64,000 bases of DNA from contig DASRJL010000147.1 in the NCBI GenBank assembly GCA_035649495.1, positions 1-64,000 on the forward strand, given 5' to 3'. This stretch comes from SG8-41 sp035649495. Its GTDB lineage: Bacteria > Pseudomonadota > Gammaproteobacteria > Burkholderiales > SG8-41. The notes beneath the pieces are model-generated. The model saw nothing but the letters and a program-made list of their open reading frames with translations. It was not told the origin of the DNA and searched no databases. This document shows, piece after piece, positions 8,483 to 17,762 of the stretch (positions are counted from its first letter, which is position 1; the number at the start of each line of letters is the position of its first letter). The position numbers were made by a program, and so were the translations under genes.

Positions 8483-9454
8483 TTACTCCCGCTGGATCTT
8501 CGCGTCCCGAATGACTTTCGTCCACTTCGCGACTTCGCTCACCACCTCTTTGTGCAGCGCTTCGGGCGTGCTGCCGGCGACCTCAATGCCGATGCCATCG
8601 AGCTTCGCGCGCAGGTCGGGCAGCTGCAGCACCGGGAGCGTTTCCCGGTTGAGGAGCGTCACGATCGCCTTCGACGTGCCGGCGGGAGCGTAGAGCGCGT
8701 AGTCCGTATAGGACTCGAATCCCGGCAATCCGGCCTCGCTCATCGTCGGCACGTCGGGCAGCTGGGCGGACCGATTCTTGCGTGCGACGCCGAGCGCGCG
8801 CAGCCTGCCGGCCTTGATGTGGGGGATGTGCGCCGGCAGGCTGTCGATCGCCATCGAAACCCTCCCGTCGATCAGGTCGGGCAGCAGTTGCGTCGTGCCT
8901 TTGTACGGTACGTGCAGGATGTTGACCCCGGCCGAAAGCTTGAACAGCTCACCGGTGAGATGGATGAGCCCGCCGACGCCGGAGGAGGCGAAGGTCAGCT
9001 GGCCGGGTTTCGACTTCGCGAGCGTGATCAGCTCCTTCACCGAGGTTACGCCGAGGCTCGGCGGAACCACCATGACGACCGTTCCGAAGCCGATCTTGCT
9101 AACCGGATCGAGATCGCGGCTCAGATCGTAGTCGAGCTTGCGGTAATACGCGTGTGTGATTGCGAGGCCGATCACGGGAGCGACGAGGAGCGTGTAGCCG
9201 TCGGGCGTCGCTTTCGCCGCGAGCGACGTGCCGAGGGTGCCGGCGGCGCCTGGCCGGTTGTCTATGACGACCGTCTGCCCGAGCCGGGCGCCGAGCTTTT
9301 CCCCGACCGTTCGCGCCACGACGTCTACCCCGCCGCCCGGAGGGAAAGGAGCGATGATGCGCACCGGCCGCACCGGGTACTGCTGGCCGGCGGCCGGTAG
9401 CGCGGTCGCTGCCAGCACGACCGCCATGAGAACGAAGGCTCTGGTTACCCGCAT
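8483..9454 (-). CDS. Bug/TctC family TTT substrate-binding protein
   Basis: Periplasmic receptor of 323 residues. The signal peptide MRVTRAFVLMAVVLAATALP ends near AAGQQ. The mature N-terminus YPVRPVRIIAPFPPGGGVD, NRPGAAGTLG, PDGYTLL and VPYKGTTQLL are the family hallmarks. It heads the same-strand set 7117-9454, in which a small ABM-fold gene separates two Bug genes. The two Bug proteins differ clearly, so they probably bind different solutes. Confidence 0.93.
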   Translation of the reverse strand: MRVTRAFVLMAVVLAATALPAAGQQYPVRPVRIIAPFPPGGGVDVVARTVGEKLGARLGQTVVIDNRPGAAGTLGTSLAAKATPDGYTLLVAPVIGLAITHAYYRKLDYDLSRDLDPVSKIGFGTVVMVVPPSLGVTSVKELITLAKSKPGQLTFASSGVGGLIHLTGELFKLSAGVNILHVPYKGTTQLLPDLIDGRVSMAIDSLPAHIPHIKAGRLRALGVARKNRSAQLPDVPTMSEAGLPGFESYTDYALYAPAGTSKAIVTLLNRETLPVLQLPDLRAKLDGIGIEVAGSTPEALHKEVVSEVAKWTKVIRDAKIQRE

Positions 9455-9553
9455 CTCGTCACCCCTACCTCGTTACCGGTATCCTGTTACGGGAGAATCC
9501 AGGTACAGCTTGCCACAACCGGTCTCCAGAAACGAGCCGCGCCACACCTGCGA

Positions 9554-9581
9554 TCATGTATCACCGGTCACGTATCACGCC
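9554..9581. repeat. 7-base repeat array
   Basis: Units TCATGTA, TCACCGG, TCACGTA, TCACGCC at exact 7-base spacing, just upstream of the secreted lipocalin-like gene. A weaker array of the same period (GTCACCC, CTACCTC, GTTACCG, GTATCCT, GTTACGG) starts near 9467. Confidence 0.75.
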
Positions 9582-9609
9582 GTTGAAGTCGAACCGAAAG
9601 GAGACCTCC

Positions 9610-10080
9610 ATGCGCCGCCTGATCAGAACCACTTTATCGCTCGGATTGTGTGCCTTCGCATTGGCCGCAACGAGCGTCCATGGTCAAACCAAAAACCCGC
9701 TCGTGGGCGCCTGGAAGGTCGCCGAGATTGCGAATCCGGGCAGTCCGCCGCTTTCCAATCCGCAGGCCGGGCTCTACCTGTTCACGCAGAAACACTACAG
9801 CGCCGTCCGGCTGAACGGCACCAAGCCGCTGCCGGCCTATCCGTCGAACGACGTCGCCACCGACGCCGACAAGGTTGCGGTTTTCAACATGCTGTACTTG
9901 AACGCCGGCGGCTACACGGTGAGCGGCAACATGCTGACGCTGAGCCCCACGATCGCCAAGAGCGCGTTCGCCATGGAGCCCGGCCGCACCATCCAGTACG
10001 AATTCACCGTGAATGGCGACACGCTGACGCTCGTCCAGAAGCCGAATGGTCCCGGCCTCAAATTCGTCCGCGTCGAGTAA
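9610..10080 (+). CDS. secreted lipocalin-like domain protein
   Basis: A 156-residue protein with ATG at 9610 behind GAAAGGAGACCTCC. The export signal ends VHGQ. The mature part (NPLVGAWKVAEI, LYLFTQKHYSAVRLNG, TLTLSPTIA-like strands, YEFTVNGDTLTLVQKPNG) matches the small lipocalin-like beta-barrel family often found in alpha- and betaproteobacteria. A role in binding a small hydrophobic molecule is inferred from the fold only. A Bug gene starts 23 bases downstream on the same strand. Confidence 0.75.
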   Translation: MRRLIRTTLSLGLCAFALAATSVHGQTKNPLVGAWKVAEIANPGSPPLSNPQAGLYLFTQKHYSAVRLNGTKPLPAYPSNDVATDADKVAVFNMLYLNAGGYTVSGNMLTLSPTIAKSAFAMEPGRTIQYEFTVNGDTLTLVQKPNGPGLKFVRVE

Positions 10081-10103
10081 CTTTACAGGCACACTCAGAC
10101 AGG

Positions 10104-11105
10104 ATGAACCCGATGAAATCCATGGATCCGCGCCCTGAGAGGTGCGCCGTACCGGCGCGTGCTTCATGGGTCCTGCTATTGTGCTTCTCGGTCATCGCGA
10201 CTGGCGCGGTAGGCGCGGACGCCTATCCCAGCAGGCCGATCCGCTTCGTCACCGCTGCCGTGGGCGGCGGCAATGACTTCGCGGCGCGCATCATCGCGCA
10301 CGGTCTGACAGCCAATCTCGGCCAACAGGTGATCGTCGACAATCGGGGCGGATCGCATATTCCGCAGCTGACGGTCGCCAAGGGGACTCCGGATGGATAC
10401 ACGATCCTCGTGCAGAACAATACCGTCTGGGTCGCGCCGCTGCTCGAAAAAGTCGGGTACGACCATTTCACGGAGCTCGTCCCAATCACTCAGACGGCCC
10501 GCGCGCCGAACGTCCTGGTGGTGCATCCGTCCCTGCCCGTAAATTCCGTCAAGGAGCTGATCGCTGCCGCAAAGGCCGCCCCGGGAGACATCAACTACGC
10601 CTCTGGCGTGGTGGGCTCGTCGAATTACATCGCCGCCGAGGTTTTCAAGGCCATGGCCGGGGTCAACCTCGTGCGCATCGGCTACAAGGGCACGGGCCCG
10701 GCGTTGAACGACGTGTTGAGCGGACAGGTGAAGATCATATTCGCGACGACGACTTCCTCAACGCCTCACATAAAGTCCGGCAGACTGAAGGCGTTGGCCA
10801 TTACCAGCGCCCAGCCGTCCGCCCTGATGCCGGGAGTGCCGACGGTCGCCGCTTCCGGCGTGCCGGGCTATGCGGCGGAGGCGATCTACGGGGTGTGGAC
10901 ACCGGCCAAAGTAGCTCCGGCAATCCAGAGCCTCCTGCACCGGGAGATCGTCAAGGTGCTCGAGGCGCCACAGACCCGCGAGCGCTTTTTCAGCTCGGGC
11001 GCGGAAGTCGTCGCCAGCACGCCGCAGGTTTTTGCGGCGGAGATCAAAGCCGAGACGACACGCCTGGACAAGGTCTTCAAGAGCGCGGGCATACGCGCGA
11101 ACTAG
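10104..11105 (+). CDS. Bug/TctC family TTT substrate-binding protein
   Basis: Periplasmic receptor of 333 residues from ATG 10104 (ACAGG just before it); ATG 10113 is also usable. The signal sequence runs through a hydrophobic WVLLLCFSVIATGAVGA. The mature part begins YPSRPIRFVTAAVGGGNDF. This differs from the usual PFPPGG loop and may change the ligand pocket. Other marks: GQQVIVDNRGGS (where NRPGAGG is normal), PDGYTILV, IGYKGTGP. The two altered loops make it the most divergent Bug protein of the window. Confidence 0.9.
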   Translation: MNPMKSMDPRPERCAVPARASWVLLLCFSVIATGAVGADAYPSRPIRFVTAAVGGGNDFAARIIAHGLTANLGQQVIVDNRGGSHIPQLTVAKGTPDGYTILVQNNTVWVAPLLEKVGYDHFTELVPITQTARAPNVLVVHPSLPVNSVKELIAAAKAAPGDINYASGVVGSSNYIAAEVFKAMAGVNLVRIGYKGTGPALNDVLSGQVKIIFATTTSSTPHIKSGRLKALAITSAQPSALMPGVPTVAASGVPGYAAEAIYGVWTPAKVAPAIQSLLHREIVKVLEAPQTRERFFSSGAEVVASTPQVFAAEIKAETTRLDKVFKSAGIRAN

Positions 11106-11120
11106 ATCCGGGCACTATTT

Positions 11121-11600
11121 TTACCGGCCGGCCTGGCGGGGTTCCTTGCTCGCCATGAGCCTGGCGTGCCCGGCTTCCATCTCGGCCTTGCTGAGAAACC
11201 CGTCCCGGTTGGTATCCATCCGGCTGAACATGGTCCGGGAACCGGCCGCGTGCTCGGCGGCGGTAAGCACGCCGTCGCGGTTCGTATCGATGGCCCGGAT
11301 CTTTTCAGCGGCGGACATCTCTCCCTCTGCGGCCTCTTTGCCCGTCACTTTCCGATGCGCGGCCTCCATTTCCCCGGCGGTGACCCTGCCATCCATGTTC
11401 GCGTCCATTGCGTCGAACATTTTTTTCGCGCCGATTGCATGCTCTTCCGGCGACACCTTGCCATCGCCGTTGGTGTCCATTGCCATGAACTGCGCGTCGA
11501 CGCCGGGGGCCTTGGACGTCTCCTGGGCAAAGCCGGGCGATGCCCAGAGTGCCCAGATGAGGGCAAGCGCGTATGCCGGTTCTGGTCGGTAGCTTTTCAT
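11121..11600 (-). CDS. secreted protein with four EF-hands
   Basis: A 159-residue exported calcium-binding protein. The start ATG 11600 follows CTGGAGGACAT. The signal peptide ends SPGFA. Four EF-hand loops are visible in order: DTNGDGKVSPEE, DANMDGRVTAGE, DTNRDGVLTAAE and DTNRDGFLSKAE, each with Asp/Asn/Asp at the first ligand positions and Glu at position 12. It likely acts as a periplasmic calcium buffer or sensor. It converges with the Bug gene ending at 11105. Confidence 0.9.
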   Translation of the reverse strand: MKSYRPEPAYALALIWALWASPGFAQETSKAPGVDAQFMAMDTNGDGKVSPEEHAIGAKKMFDAMDANMDGRVTAGEMEAAHRKVTGKEAAEGEMSAAEKIRAIDTNRDGVLTAAEHAAGSRTMFSRMDTNRDGFLSKAEMEAGHARLMASKEPRQAGR

Positions 11601-11885
11601 ATGTCCTCCAGTGTGGTGCGGTGCGAGAAGCCGTACCGGTACGACTCGGACGAGCCTGACGAGTTCAGACCGTGCTGCATGCCGCAGTGCCGGAGAAGAG
11701 AGTCACCGTGTCAGAATCGACTGACTTTGAGTCACGAGTCATAAGTCGTCATCAGGCCACGCATGATTCCCCGGCGAAAAGCCATGATTTGCCTCTTTTC
11801 CGCCACTTTCTCCGCGTAACCTCGTTTTCTATCGCGCAGGCACATTCTTCGAATTCCCAGCTCGCCCTTCCACGTTCATCCTTGC
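11601..11885. other. divergent intergenic region
   Basis: The region between the EF-hand gene and the flavoprotein gene. It holds three 7-base units (GAGTCAC, GAGTCAT, AAGTCGT) at 11729-11749 and has lower GC than its surroundings. Promoters for both flanking genes should lie here, but I cannot define a convincing -35/-10 pair. Confidence 0.4.
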
Positions 11886-13076
11886 ATGCAGATTCATCCA
11901 CCTCGCCCGCACTGGGATTGTGTTGTAGTCGGCGCGAGCTTTGCCGGTCTTGCCTCGGCGACGGCAATGGCGCGTGCCGGCCTGCGCGTCGTCGTGCTGG
12001 AGAAAAAGGCCGATGTCGGCGAGAAGCTCCACACCACCGGAATCATCGTCAAGGACGCGATCGACGAGATTGCGCTGCTTGAAGGCCTCCCGATCGAGCT
12101 CGTGCACCGGATCAGCGGGGTAAGGCTCTACGCGCCTAACCTGCGGCACGTCGATCTCTCCGCGCCCGGCTACTACTTTCTCGCGACCGACACGCCGGGT
12201 GTCATGCGCTGGCTGGCTGCGAAGACCGAGCGCGCGGGCGCGCGCGTCGTCTGCCGCACGCCATTCGTGCACGCGCGGCGCATGTATGGCGGTTTCGATC
12301 TTGGTGAAGTGGGTACGACGTCCTATCTCGTCGGCGCCGACGGCCCCAATTCCCGGGTAGCGCACGCGCTGGGTCTCGGGCACAACAGGCAGTTCCTGTT
12401 CGGCATCGAGCACGAATATGCGAGTGCGAAGATCGCGGACCCGCACCGAATGCATTGCTTCATCGATCGCGGCATCGCGCCCGGCTATATCGCCTGGGTC
12501 GTCTCGGGCGTGGGCGTAGTCCAGGTCGGCCTGGCGCGGCGCGTGCGCGACGGCCAGTCGACGGCAAGGGCGGCGATGGCGGCATTTCTCGACAAGATCG
12601 CGCCGCTCTTCGATTTCCGGGACATGCGTCCTGCCTCGATCCGGGCCGGCAGGATTCCGTGCGGCGGCGTGGTATCGCCGGAGGCGGCCGAACGCTCGTT
12701 GCTGGTGGGGGACGCCGCGGGCATGGTGTCGCCTCTGACCGCCGGCGGCATACACACTGCACTGAAACACGGCACCGCCGCCGGCCGCGCCATCGCCGAG
12801 TACCTCTGGGGCCGCAAGCCGGATCCGTCCGCGTGGTTTGTCGGCTCGTATCCCCGATTCAGGGTGAAGCGCCTGCTACGCTTCGCCTTCGATCGTTTTC
12901 AAAGCGATACGCTGTTCAATCTGCTGCTCGGCACGCGGCCTATGCGAGCGGCGGCCAGCATCGTGTATTTCCATCGCAGAGGTGTTTTCGACCCGACGGA
13001 CCGGAACGTTCGGGGAATGCAGGAAGAGGGGATTTCCCGGGACAGCGCGTCCCGGTTACCTCGCGTCGACAACTAG
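11886..13076 (+). CDS. FAD-dependent oxidoreductase, geranylgeranyl reductase family
   Basis: A 396-residue flavoprotein. CVVVGASFAGLASATAMARA near residue 12 is the FAD-binding Rossmann start. A second FAD contact, LLVGDAAGMVSPLTAGGIH, lies in the last third. This layout fits geranylgeranyl reductase-like enzymes, which saturate isoprenoid double bonds or reduce or hydroxylate related lipids. The start is uncertain because no ribosome binding site precedes ATG 11886. The following secreted gene is on the same strand after 83 bases. Confidence 0.82.
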   Translation: MQIHPPRPHWDCVVVGASFAGLASATAMARAGLRVVVLEKKADVGEKLHTTGIIVKDAIDEIALLEGLPIELVHRISGVRLYAPNLRHVDLSAPGYYFLATDTPGVMRWLAAKTERAGARVVCRTPFVHARRMYGGFDLGEVGTTSYLVGADGPNSRVAHALGLGHNRQFLFGIEHEYASAKIADPHRMHCFIDRGIAPGYIAWVVSGVGVVQVGLARRVRDGQSTARAAMAAFLDKIAPLFDFRDMRPASIRAGRIPCGGVVSPEAAERSLLVGDAAGMVSPLTAGGIHTALKHGTAAGRAIAEYLWGRKPDPSAWFVGSYPRFRVKRLLRFAFDRFQSDTLFNLLLGTRPMRAAASIVYFHRRGVFDPTDRNVRGMQEEGISRDSASRLPRVDN

Positions 13077-13159
13077 AGGGCCGGGGCAGACTCGATCAGT
13101 CCGCGACATCAGATCGCGCCCGAATTCAGAGTATCGTTAGTGCCTGGAACTGAGTTCCC

Positions 13160-13996
13160 ATGCAAAGAACGAGGGTTCTACTGATCGCCGCGCTCCTGGC
13201 CGTCGGCTGGGCGCCGGCAACGGCGCAGCAGGAGAAGCCGCCCGCCCAGGCGTCGGGTCCGGCGGGCGTCGAGTTGATGCCGGCAATTGTGGAGGCGGTT
13301 GCAAGAGGCCCGCAGCCCGAGCCGGCAAAAACCACGATCAAGTCCATACGCTCGCAGATAAAGACGTCGAACGTGAACGTGCTGGCGGAGCGGTACTACG
13401 AGAAACTCGAGAACAACGTGTGGGCCGTCACCGAGGTGATGGGCGCGAAATCGACCGGGGTACGGCGCGCGCTGATGTGGCACGGCATCGTGGACCTCGC
13501 CAGCACCGTCGAGTTTGGCGGACCCGTGAGGACGGGCGGCGTCATTCCGCTGGGCAAGCTGTTTATTCCGTTTTCGACGGAGCGCACCTTTACGTCGCAG
13601 GGGTTCATGAACGCAACCTCCATCGCCGGAGATTTCGCGGCACTGGCGCTACCTACGCCGGGCGCGGCGTTCGGCTTCGAGCAAAAGCTCGAAGGCAAGA
13701 ACACGGTGACGTTCAGCGGCGGCATATTCAGCGGGCCGCGTACTTCCGACCTCAAGGTCGATCGCCGGAACAGGTGCGTGGTCGGGGAGGAGGCGGAATC
13801 AACGGCGATCAGTGTTCATCTGCGTGGTCGCTACTTGCCGGTCACCTGCGAGGGCAGGGACGAGGTCAGCAATACGAGCCATACGCGCAAATGGGCCTAC
13901 CTGCTGGACAACAGGCTGTACATTGCAATCAGCAGTGTGACGGGCGGCGGCGTGCCCGAGACGCACGAAATTACCGCGGTCGAGTACGCGCCCTGA
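13160..13996 (+). CDS. hypothetical secreted protein
   Basis: A 278-residue protein that I do not recognise. The first 23 residues are a clear export signal ending ATAQQ. A Pro/Ala-rich stretch follows, then a domain rich in beta-strand-like sequence with two Cys residues (near CVVGEEAE and VTCEGRDE) that could form a disulfide in the periplasm. No catalytic motif is visible. It lies downstream of the reductase gene on the same strand and ends facing the glyoxalase-fold gene. Confidence 0.55.
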   Translation: MQRTRVLLIAALLAVGWAPATAQQEKPPAQASGPAGVELMPAIVEAVARGPQPEPAKTTIKSIRSQIKTSNVNVLAERYYEKLENNVWAVTEVMGAKSTGVRRALMWHGIVDLASTVEFGGPVRTGGVIPLGKLFIPFSTERTFTSQGFMNATSIAGDFAALALPTPGAAFGFEQKLEGKNTVTFSGGIFSGPRTSDLKVDRRNRCVVGEEAESTAISVHLRGRYLPVTCEGRDEVSNTSHTRKWAYLLDNRLYIAISSVTGGGVPETHEITAVEYAP

Positions 13997-14035
13997 TCTT
14001 TCAGGCGTGGTCACGGGCGGCTTCGCTGGTATGCA

Positions 14036-14431
14036 TCACCCGGACGGCAGCTCGCTGCCATAGGGTGTCGTGATGATCTCCAGCAGGTGGCCGCTCGGAT
14101 CGTCGAAGTAGACGCCGCGGCCGCCGTAGTAGCGGTTGATCTCGCCCTGGCGGCTCTTGCCCGGGTCCGCCCAGTAGGGCAGGCCGCGCTCCCGGATGCG
14201 GCCGAAGATCTGGTCGAACTCGGCCTCGCTCACCAGAAAGGCGTAGTGCTGCGTCTGTACTTCCATGTCCCCGGCCTCCAGGAAGGCGAGCGTCACCTCG
14301 TTGCCGACCTCGACGTCCAGGAAAGGGCCGAAGGGGACGGGCGCGGGCAGGCCGAAGAGCCCGCTGTAGAAGTCGGCGGCGGCGCGCGGGTCGCGCGAAT
14401 GGACGATGGTGTGATTGAGCTTGACCGTCAT
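14036..14431 (-). CDS. VOC (glyoxalase/bleomycin resistance) family protein
   Basis: A 131-residue metal-dependent protein of the vicinal oxygen chelate fold. MTVKLNHTIVHSRDPRAAAD starts the first beta-alpha-beta-beta-beta module. YYGGRGVYFDDPSGHLLEII is the classic second-module end, with His and Glu as metal ligands. The start ATG 14431 was chosen because homology begins there; the frame stays open far upstream, overlapping the next gene on the other strand. The reaction is unknown. It diverges from the AtzH-like gene with 54 bases between the starts. Confidence 0.87.
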   Translation of the reverse strand: MTVKLNHTIVHSRDPRAAADFYSGLFGLPAPVPFGPFLDVEVGNEVTLAFLEAGDMEVQTQHYAFLVSEAEFDQIFGRIRERGLPYWADPGKSRQGEINRYYGGRGVYFDDPSGHLLEIITTPYGSELPSG

Positions 14432-14485
14432 ACCCGCAAGCGTGCAACCTTTGGCGTAAATTGGCAAGCCGAAGGGAGCACCGCC

Positions 14486-14887
14486 GTGACCGATCTGACG
14501 CCCAATATTCCTCAAGTGGTGGCCGAGGTGCGCGAGCTCTTCGAGCGCTACGAGCAGGCGCTCGTCGACAAGAACGTCGAAGTCCTGGACGCGACGTTCT
14601 GGCGGAGCCCCTACACCGTCCGCTTGACGCCCGTCGAGCACGGCTACGGCTTCGACGAGATCCACGCGCACCGCGTGCGGCGTCCGCCGGGCCCCGGCAC
14701 CAAGGAGTCGCGGCGCCGGCTCGAGATCCTCACGCTCGGGCGCGACATCGCCACGGTAAATCTCGAATACAAAGTGCGCGGCCAGAACCAGATCGGCCGG
14801 CAAAGTCAGACCTGGGTGCGCTTTCCCGAGGGATGGAAAGTGGTGAGCGCGCATGTATCGACTGTCGACCCGAGTGCACTGCATTGA
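14486..14887 (+). CDS. AtzH-like / DUF3225 (HpxZ-type) protein
   Basis: A 133-residue protein with an NTF2/SnoaL-like fold. Start GTG 14486 follows GAAGGGAGCACC. The segment FERYEQALVDKNVEVLDATF with FWRSPYTVRL and GYGFDEIHAHRVRRP matches HpxZ and AtzH, small partners of amidase-type enzymes in oxalurate and cyanuric-acid breakdown. Its presence here suggests that a C-N bond is hydrolysed in the pathway, but no AtzE-type amidase is adjacent. The MmgE/PrpD gene begins 35 bases later on the same strand. Confidence 0.82.
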   Translation: MTDLTPNIPQVVAEVRELFERYEQALVDKNVEVLDATFWRSPYTVRLTPVEHGYGFDEIHAHRVRRPPGPGTKESRRRLEILTLGRDIATVNLEYKVRGQNQIGRQSQTWVRFPEGWKVVSAHVSTVDPSALH

Positions 14888-14922
14888 ATGGAACCGCAGA
14901 TGAGCGCAGATACAGGCAAATC

Positions 14923-16416
14923 ATGTCGATGACCGGCACGGACATCGCGCAGTATCGCGATGAGCTCGGCGAGCTGATCGCCGATTACGTGGTGAACGTT
15001 TCCGGCCGGCTCGACGCGCGCGCCGAGCGCGCCGCGAAGGCGGTCGTGATCGATTCGATCGCCGTGGCGATCGCCGCGCTGCGGCACCCGGCTGCGCAGA
15101 ACGCGCGCAGGCACGCCTACCGCTTCCCGGCGAGCCGGCAGGGCTGCGTGATCTGGGGGACGCAGCGGCGCGCGATGCCCGAGCTCGCTGCGCTGACGAA
15201 CGGCGTGCTGCTGCGGTGCCACGACTACAACGATTTTTTCGTGGGCCTGCGCAACAGCGGCCACACCAGCGATATGCTGTCCGGAGTGATCGCGGCGGCC
15301 GAATGGACCAACGCGCCCGGAAAGAAACTGCTGTCGTCGATCGCCGTCGGCTACGAGATGGTGGGAGCCGCGTTCGACGCGTTCTCGACCGCGCCGGGCG
15401 GCTGGGACTACACGAACCTGATGCAGCTCGGCGCGACCGCCGCGATCGCGCGCCTGCTCAACCTGAACGCCGATGAGACGCGCGAAGCGATGGGCATGAC
15501 CGTGGTTCCCCATTTCGCCAGCGACGAGATCGAATCGGGGGAGTTGAACCGGCGCGGCGACCTCTCGATGTGGAAGCGCTTCAACGGGGGCGACGCCGTC
15601 AGGAATTCGCTCCAGGCGTGTCTCCTCGCGCAGGTGGGCGTGGAGGCGGCAGTCAGGCCGTTCGGCGGAAAGTGCGGCTTCATCCGGAAAATGGACATGA
15701 AGGACGATCCGGCGCCGGTGCTGCGCGAGCGGCTCGATCCGCGCCGGCCGCTCGGCCGGGTGAACGACGCATTCATGAAGCGGTGGCCGGTCGGCTCCGT
15801 GGCGCAGAGCGCGATCCAGGCGGCACTGCAGGCCCGCTCGCGGATCAAGGACCTGTCCCGGATCCGGCAGATACACGTATTCGCCGAGGAAGGCGCCTAC
15901 GACCACCTCGTAAAGATACGCCAGGACCCGTGGCATCCCATCTCGCGCGAGACGGCGGACCATTCACTCCCCTACATCGTTGCGGCTGCCGTGCTCGACG
16001 GCGCCATCACGGTGCCGAGCTTTGCGCCGAAGCTCGTGCGCAACCGCGAGCGACAGGCGTTCATCAGGAAAGTCACCTGCGCGCCGGCGCTGGAGCTTGG
16101 CTCGCACGCCATGGGGAAGCACAAGCGGGTCGAGATGGGCTACCTGTCGCGCGTCGAGATCGAGCTCGACGACGGCACGGTCGTGCACGGCGATGCCCGG
16201 CCGTTCCCGGGCCACCACAAGAACCCGTTCTCCGACGCCGACCTGGACGATAAGCTGCGAGAGTGCGTCGAGCCGATCGCAGGCCCGCAGCGCGCCGCCA
16301 GGCTGAGATCGCTCCTGTGGTCCCTGGACAAGGTCAAGAGCACGCGCGAGCTGACCAGCCTCCTCGCGTTCGGCGGCAGGACGGATATCGACAGCGCCAG
16401 GGTGCGCGAGAGATGA
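14923..16416 (+). CDS. MmgE/PrpD family protein
   Basis: A 497-residue protein from ATG 14923. The MmgE/PrpD family includes 2-methylcitrate dehydratase, cis-aconitate decarboxylase and iminodisuccinate epimerase. Typical segments: DSIAVAIAAL at the start of the helical domain, LLRCHDYNDFF (the family's catalytic His/Asp region), HTSDMLSGVIAAAEW, and RETADHSLPYIVAAAVLDG in the lid domain. Local context (Rieske oxygenase, Bug receptors, LigB dioxygenase) argues for a catabolic hydratase or isomerase rather than the propionate pathway. I cannot name the substrate. Confidence 0.88.
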   Translation: MSMTGTDIAQYRDELGELIADYVVNVSGRLDARAERAAKAVVIDSIAVAIAALRHPAAQNARRHAYRFPASRQGCVIWGTQRRAMPELAALTNGVLLRCHDYNDFFVGLRNSGHTSDMLSGVIAAAEWTNAPGKKLLSSIAVGYEMVGAAFDAFSTAPGGWDYTNLMQLGATAAIARLLNLNADETREAMGMTVVPHFASDEIESGELNRRGDLSMWKRFNGGDAVRNSLQACLLAQVGVEAAVRPFGGKCGFIRKMDMKDDPAPVLRERLDPRRPLGRVNDAFMKRWPVGSVAQSAIQAALQARSRIKDLSRIRQIHVFAEEGAYDHLVKIRQDPWHPISRETADHSLPYIVAAAVLDGAITVPSFAPKLVRNRERQAFIRKVTCAPALELGSHAMGKHKRVEMGYLSRVEIELDDGTVVHGDARPFPGHHKNPFSDADLDDKLRECVEPIAGPQRAARLRSLLWSLDKVKSTRELTSLLAFGGRTDIDSARVRER

Positions 16417-16456
16417 TAGGGTATCGCCCGAATACAACCCGCAACGGCAGACGGCC

Positions 16457-17737
16457 ATGATGAACGACGAGTCGAACGTATTCCTGACCCGCACCGGACC
16501 TGGCACGCCGATGGGCGAGCTGTTCCGGCGCTACTGGATCCCCGCGCTCCTCGACCAGGAGCTGCCGGAGCGGGACTGCCCGCCGGTGCGCGTGAAACTG
16601 CTCGGAGAGAAGCTGATCGCCTTCCGCGATACGGAGGGCCGGCTCGGGCTGATCGACGAGTTTTGCGCCCACCGCGGCGTGTCGCTGTGGTTCGGCCGCA
16701 ACGAGGAGTGCGGGCTGCGCTGCGCGTACCACGGCTGGAAGTACGACGTGAACGGCCAGTGCGTGGACCTGCCTTCCGAGGCGGAGGCAAGCGGAATGCG
16801 CGGGCGCATCAAGCTGAAGTCCTACCCCTGCGTGGAGCTGGGCGGCGTCATCTGGGCTTACATGGGCCCGCCCGGCGAGCGGCCGCCGCTGCCGAGCTTC
16901 GAATGGGTACAGCTCCCTCCGGCGCATCGCGTCGTCACCAAGCGCTGGCAGGAGAGCAACTACCTGCAGGCGGTCGAGGGCGGCATCGATTCCAGCCACG
17001 TCTCGTTCCTGCACCGCGGAGACATGGCTACGGACCCGTTCCACCGCAACACGGGTGGCGCGCGCATGGTCAAGGCTACGAAGACGACGTTCGACATTCT
17101 CGACGCTCCGGGCGGCCTGCTGATCGGGGCGCGGCGGGACGCGGATCCCGGCCACTACTACTGGCGGATCACGCAGTACATCATGCCGTGGTACACGCTG
17201 ATTCCGCCGTACGCGAGGAACGCGCTGAACGGCCACGCCTGGGTGCCGATAGACGACGAGAACTGCATGGCGTGGTCCATGACGTTTCATCCCACCGCGC
17301 CCATACCCGAGAAAGACGTGGAGCTCCTCAAGGACGGCAACGGGGTCCATGCAGAGCTGATACCCGGCACCTTTCGTCCCGTGGCCAACCGCCACAACGA
17401 CTACCTGATCGATCGCGCCAAGCAGAGAAGCGGCCGCCATTACAACGGCGTCAAGGGGCTCGCGATGCAGGACGCGTCGGTGCAGGAGAGCATCGGGGCC
17501 ATCGCGGACCGGACGCAGGAGAATCTCGTCTCCACCGACAACGCCATCATCCTGGCGCGCCAGCGGCTCATGAAGGCAGCGCAGGAAGTGCGCAACGGCG
17601 GCAAGGCGCCAGGGCTCACTCCCGAAGGGCAACTGGTGCGCTCCGCCTCGTTCGTTCTTCCCGCCGATGCCAGTTTCAAGGAGCGGGCGCTGGACGCGGT
17701 GAAGCACCGGCAAGGTGAGCCGCACGTCGCCGTCTGA
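16457..17737 (+). CDS. Rieske [2Fe-2S] aromatic ring-hydroxylating oxygenase, alpha subunit
   Basis: A 426-residue oxygenase of the phthalate 4,5-dioxygenase / vanillate demethylase type. The Rieske ligands are C70, H72, C89 and H92 in CAHRGVSLWF and CGLRCAYHGW. The mononuclear iron site is D178-x2-H181-x4-H186 in GIDSSHVSFLH. It hydroxylates or dealkylates an aromatic or heteroaromatic substrate with electrons from a reductase. No ferredoxin reductase gene lies nearby, so that partner must be supplied elsewhere. The next gene's possible GTG start at 17715 overlaps this gene's end. Confidence 0.93.
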   Translation: MMNDESNVFLTRTGPGTPMGELFRRYWIPALLDQELPERDCPPVRVKLLGEKLIAFRDTEGRLGLIDEFCAHRGVSLWFGRNEECGLRCAYHGWKYDVNGQCVDLPSEAEASGMRGRIKLKSYPCVELGGVIWAYMGPPGERPPLPSFEWVQLPPAHRVVTKRWQESNYLQAVEGGIDSSHVSFLHRGDMATDPFHRNTGGARMVKATKTTFDILDAPGGLLIGARRDADPGHYYWRITQYIMPWYTLIPPYARNALNGHAWVPIDDENCMAWSMTFHPTAPIPEKDVELLKDGNGVHAELIPGTFRPVANRHNDYLIDRAKQRSGRHYNGVKGLAMQDASVQESIGAIADRTQENLVSTDNAIILARQRLMKAAQEVRNGGKAPGLTPEGQLVRSASFVLPADASFKERALDAVKHRQGEPHVAV

Positions 17738-17762
17738 CGGCGGCAAGGATGAAGGTGGAAGG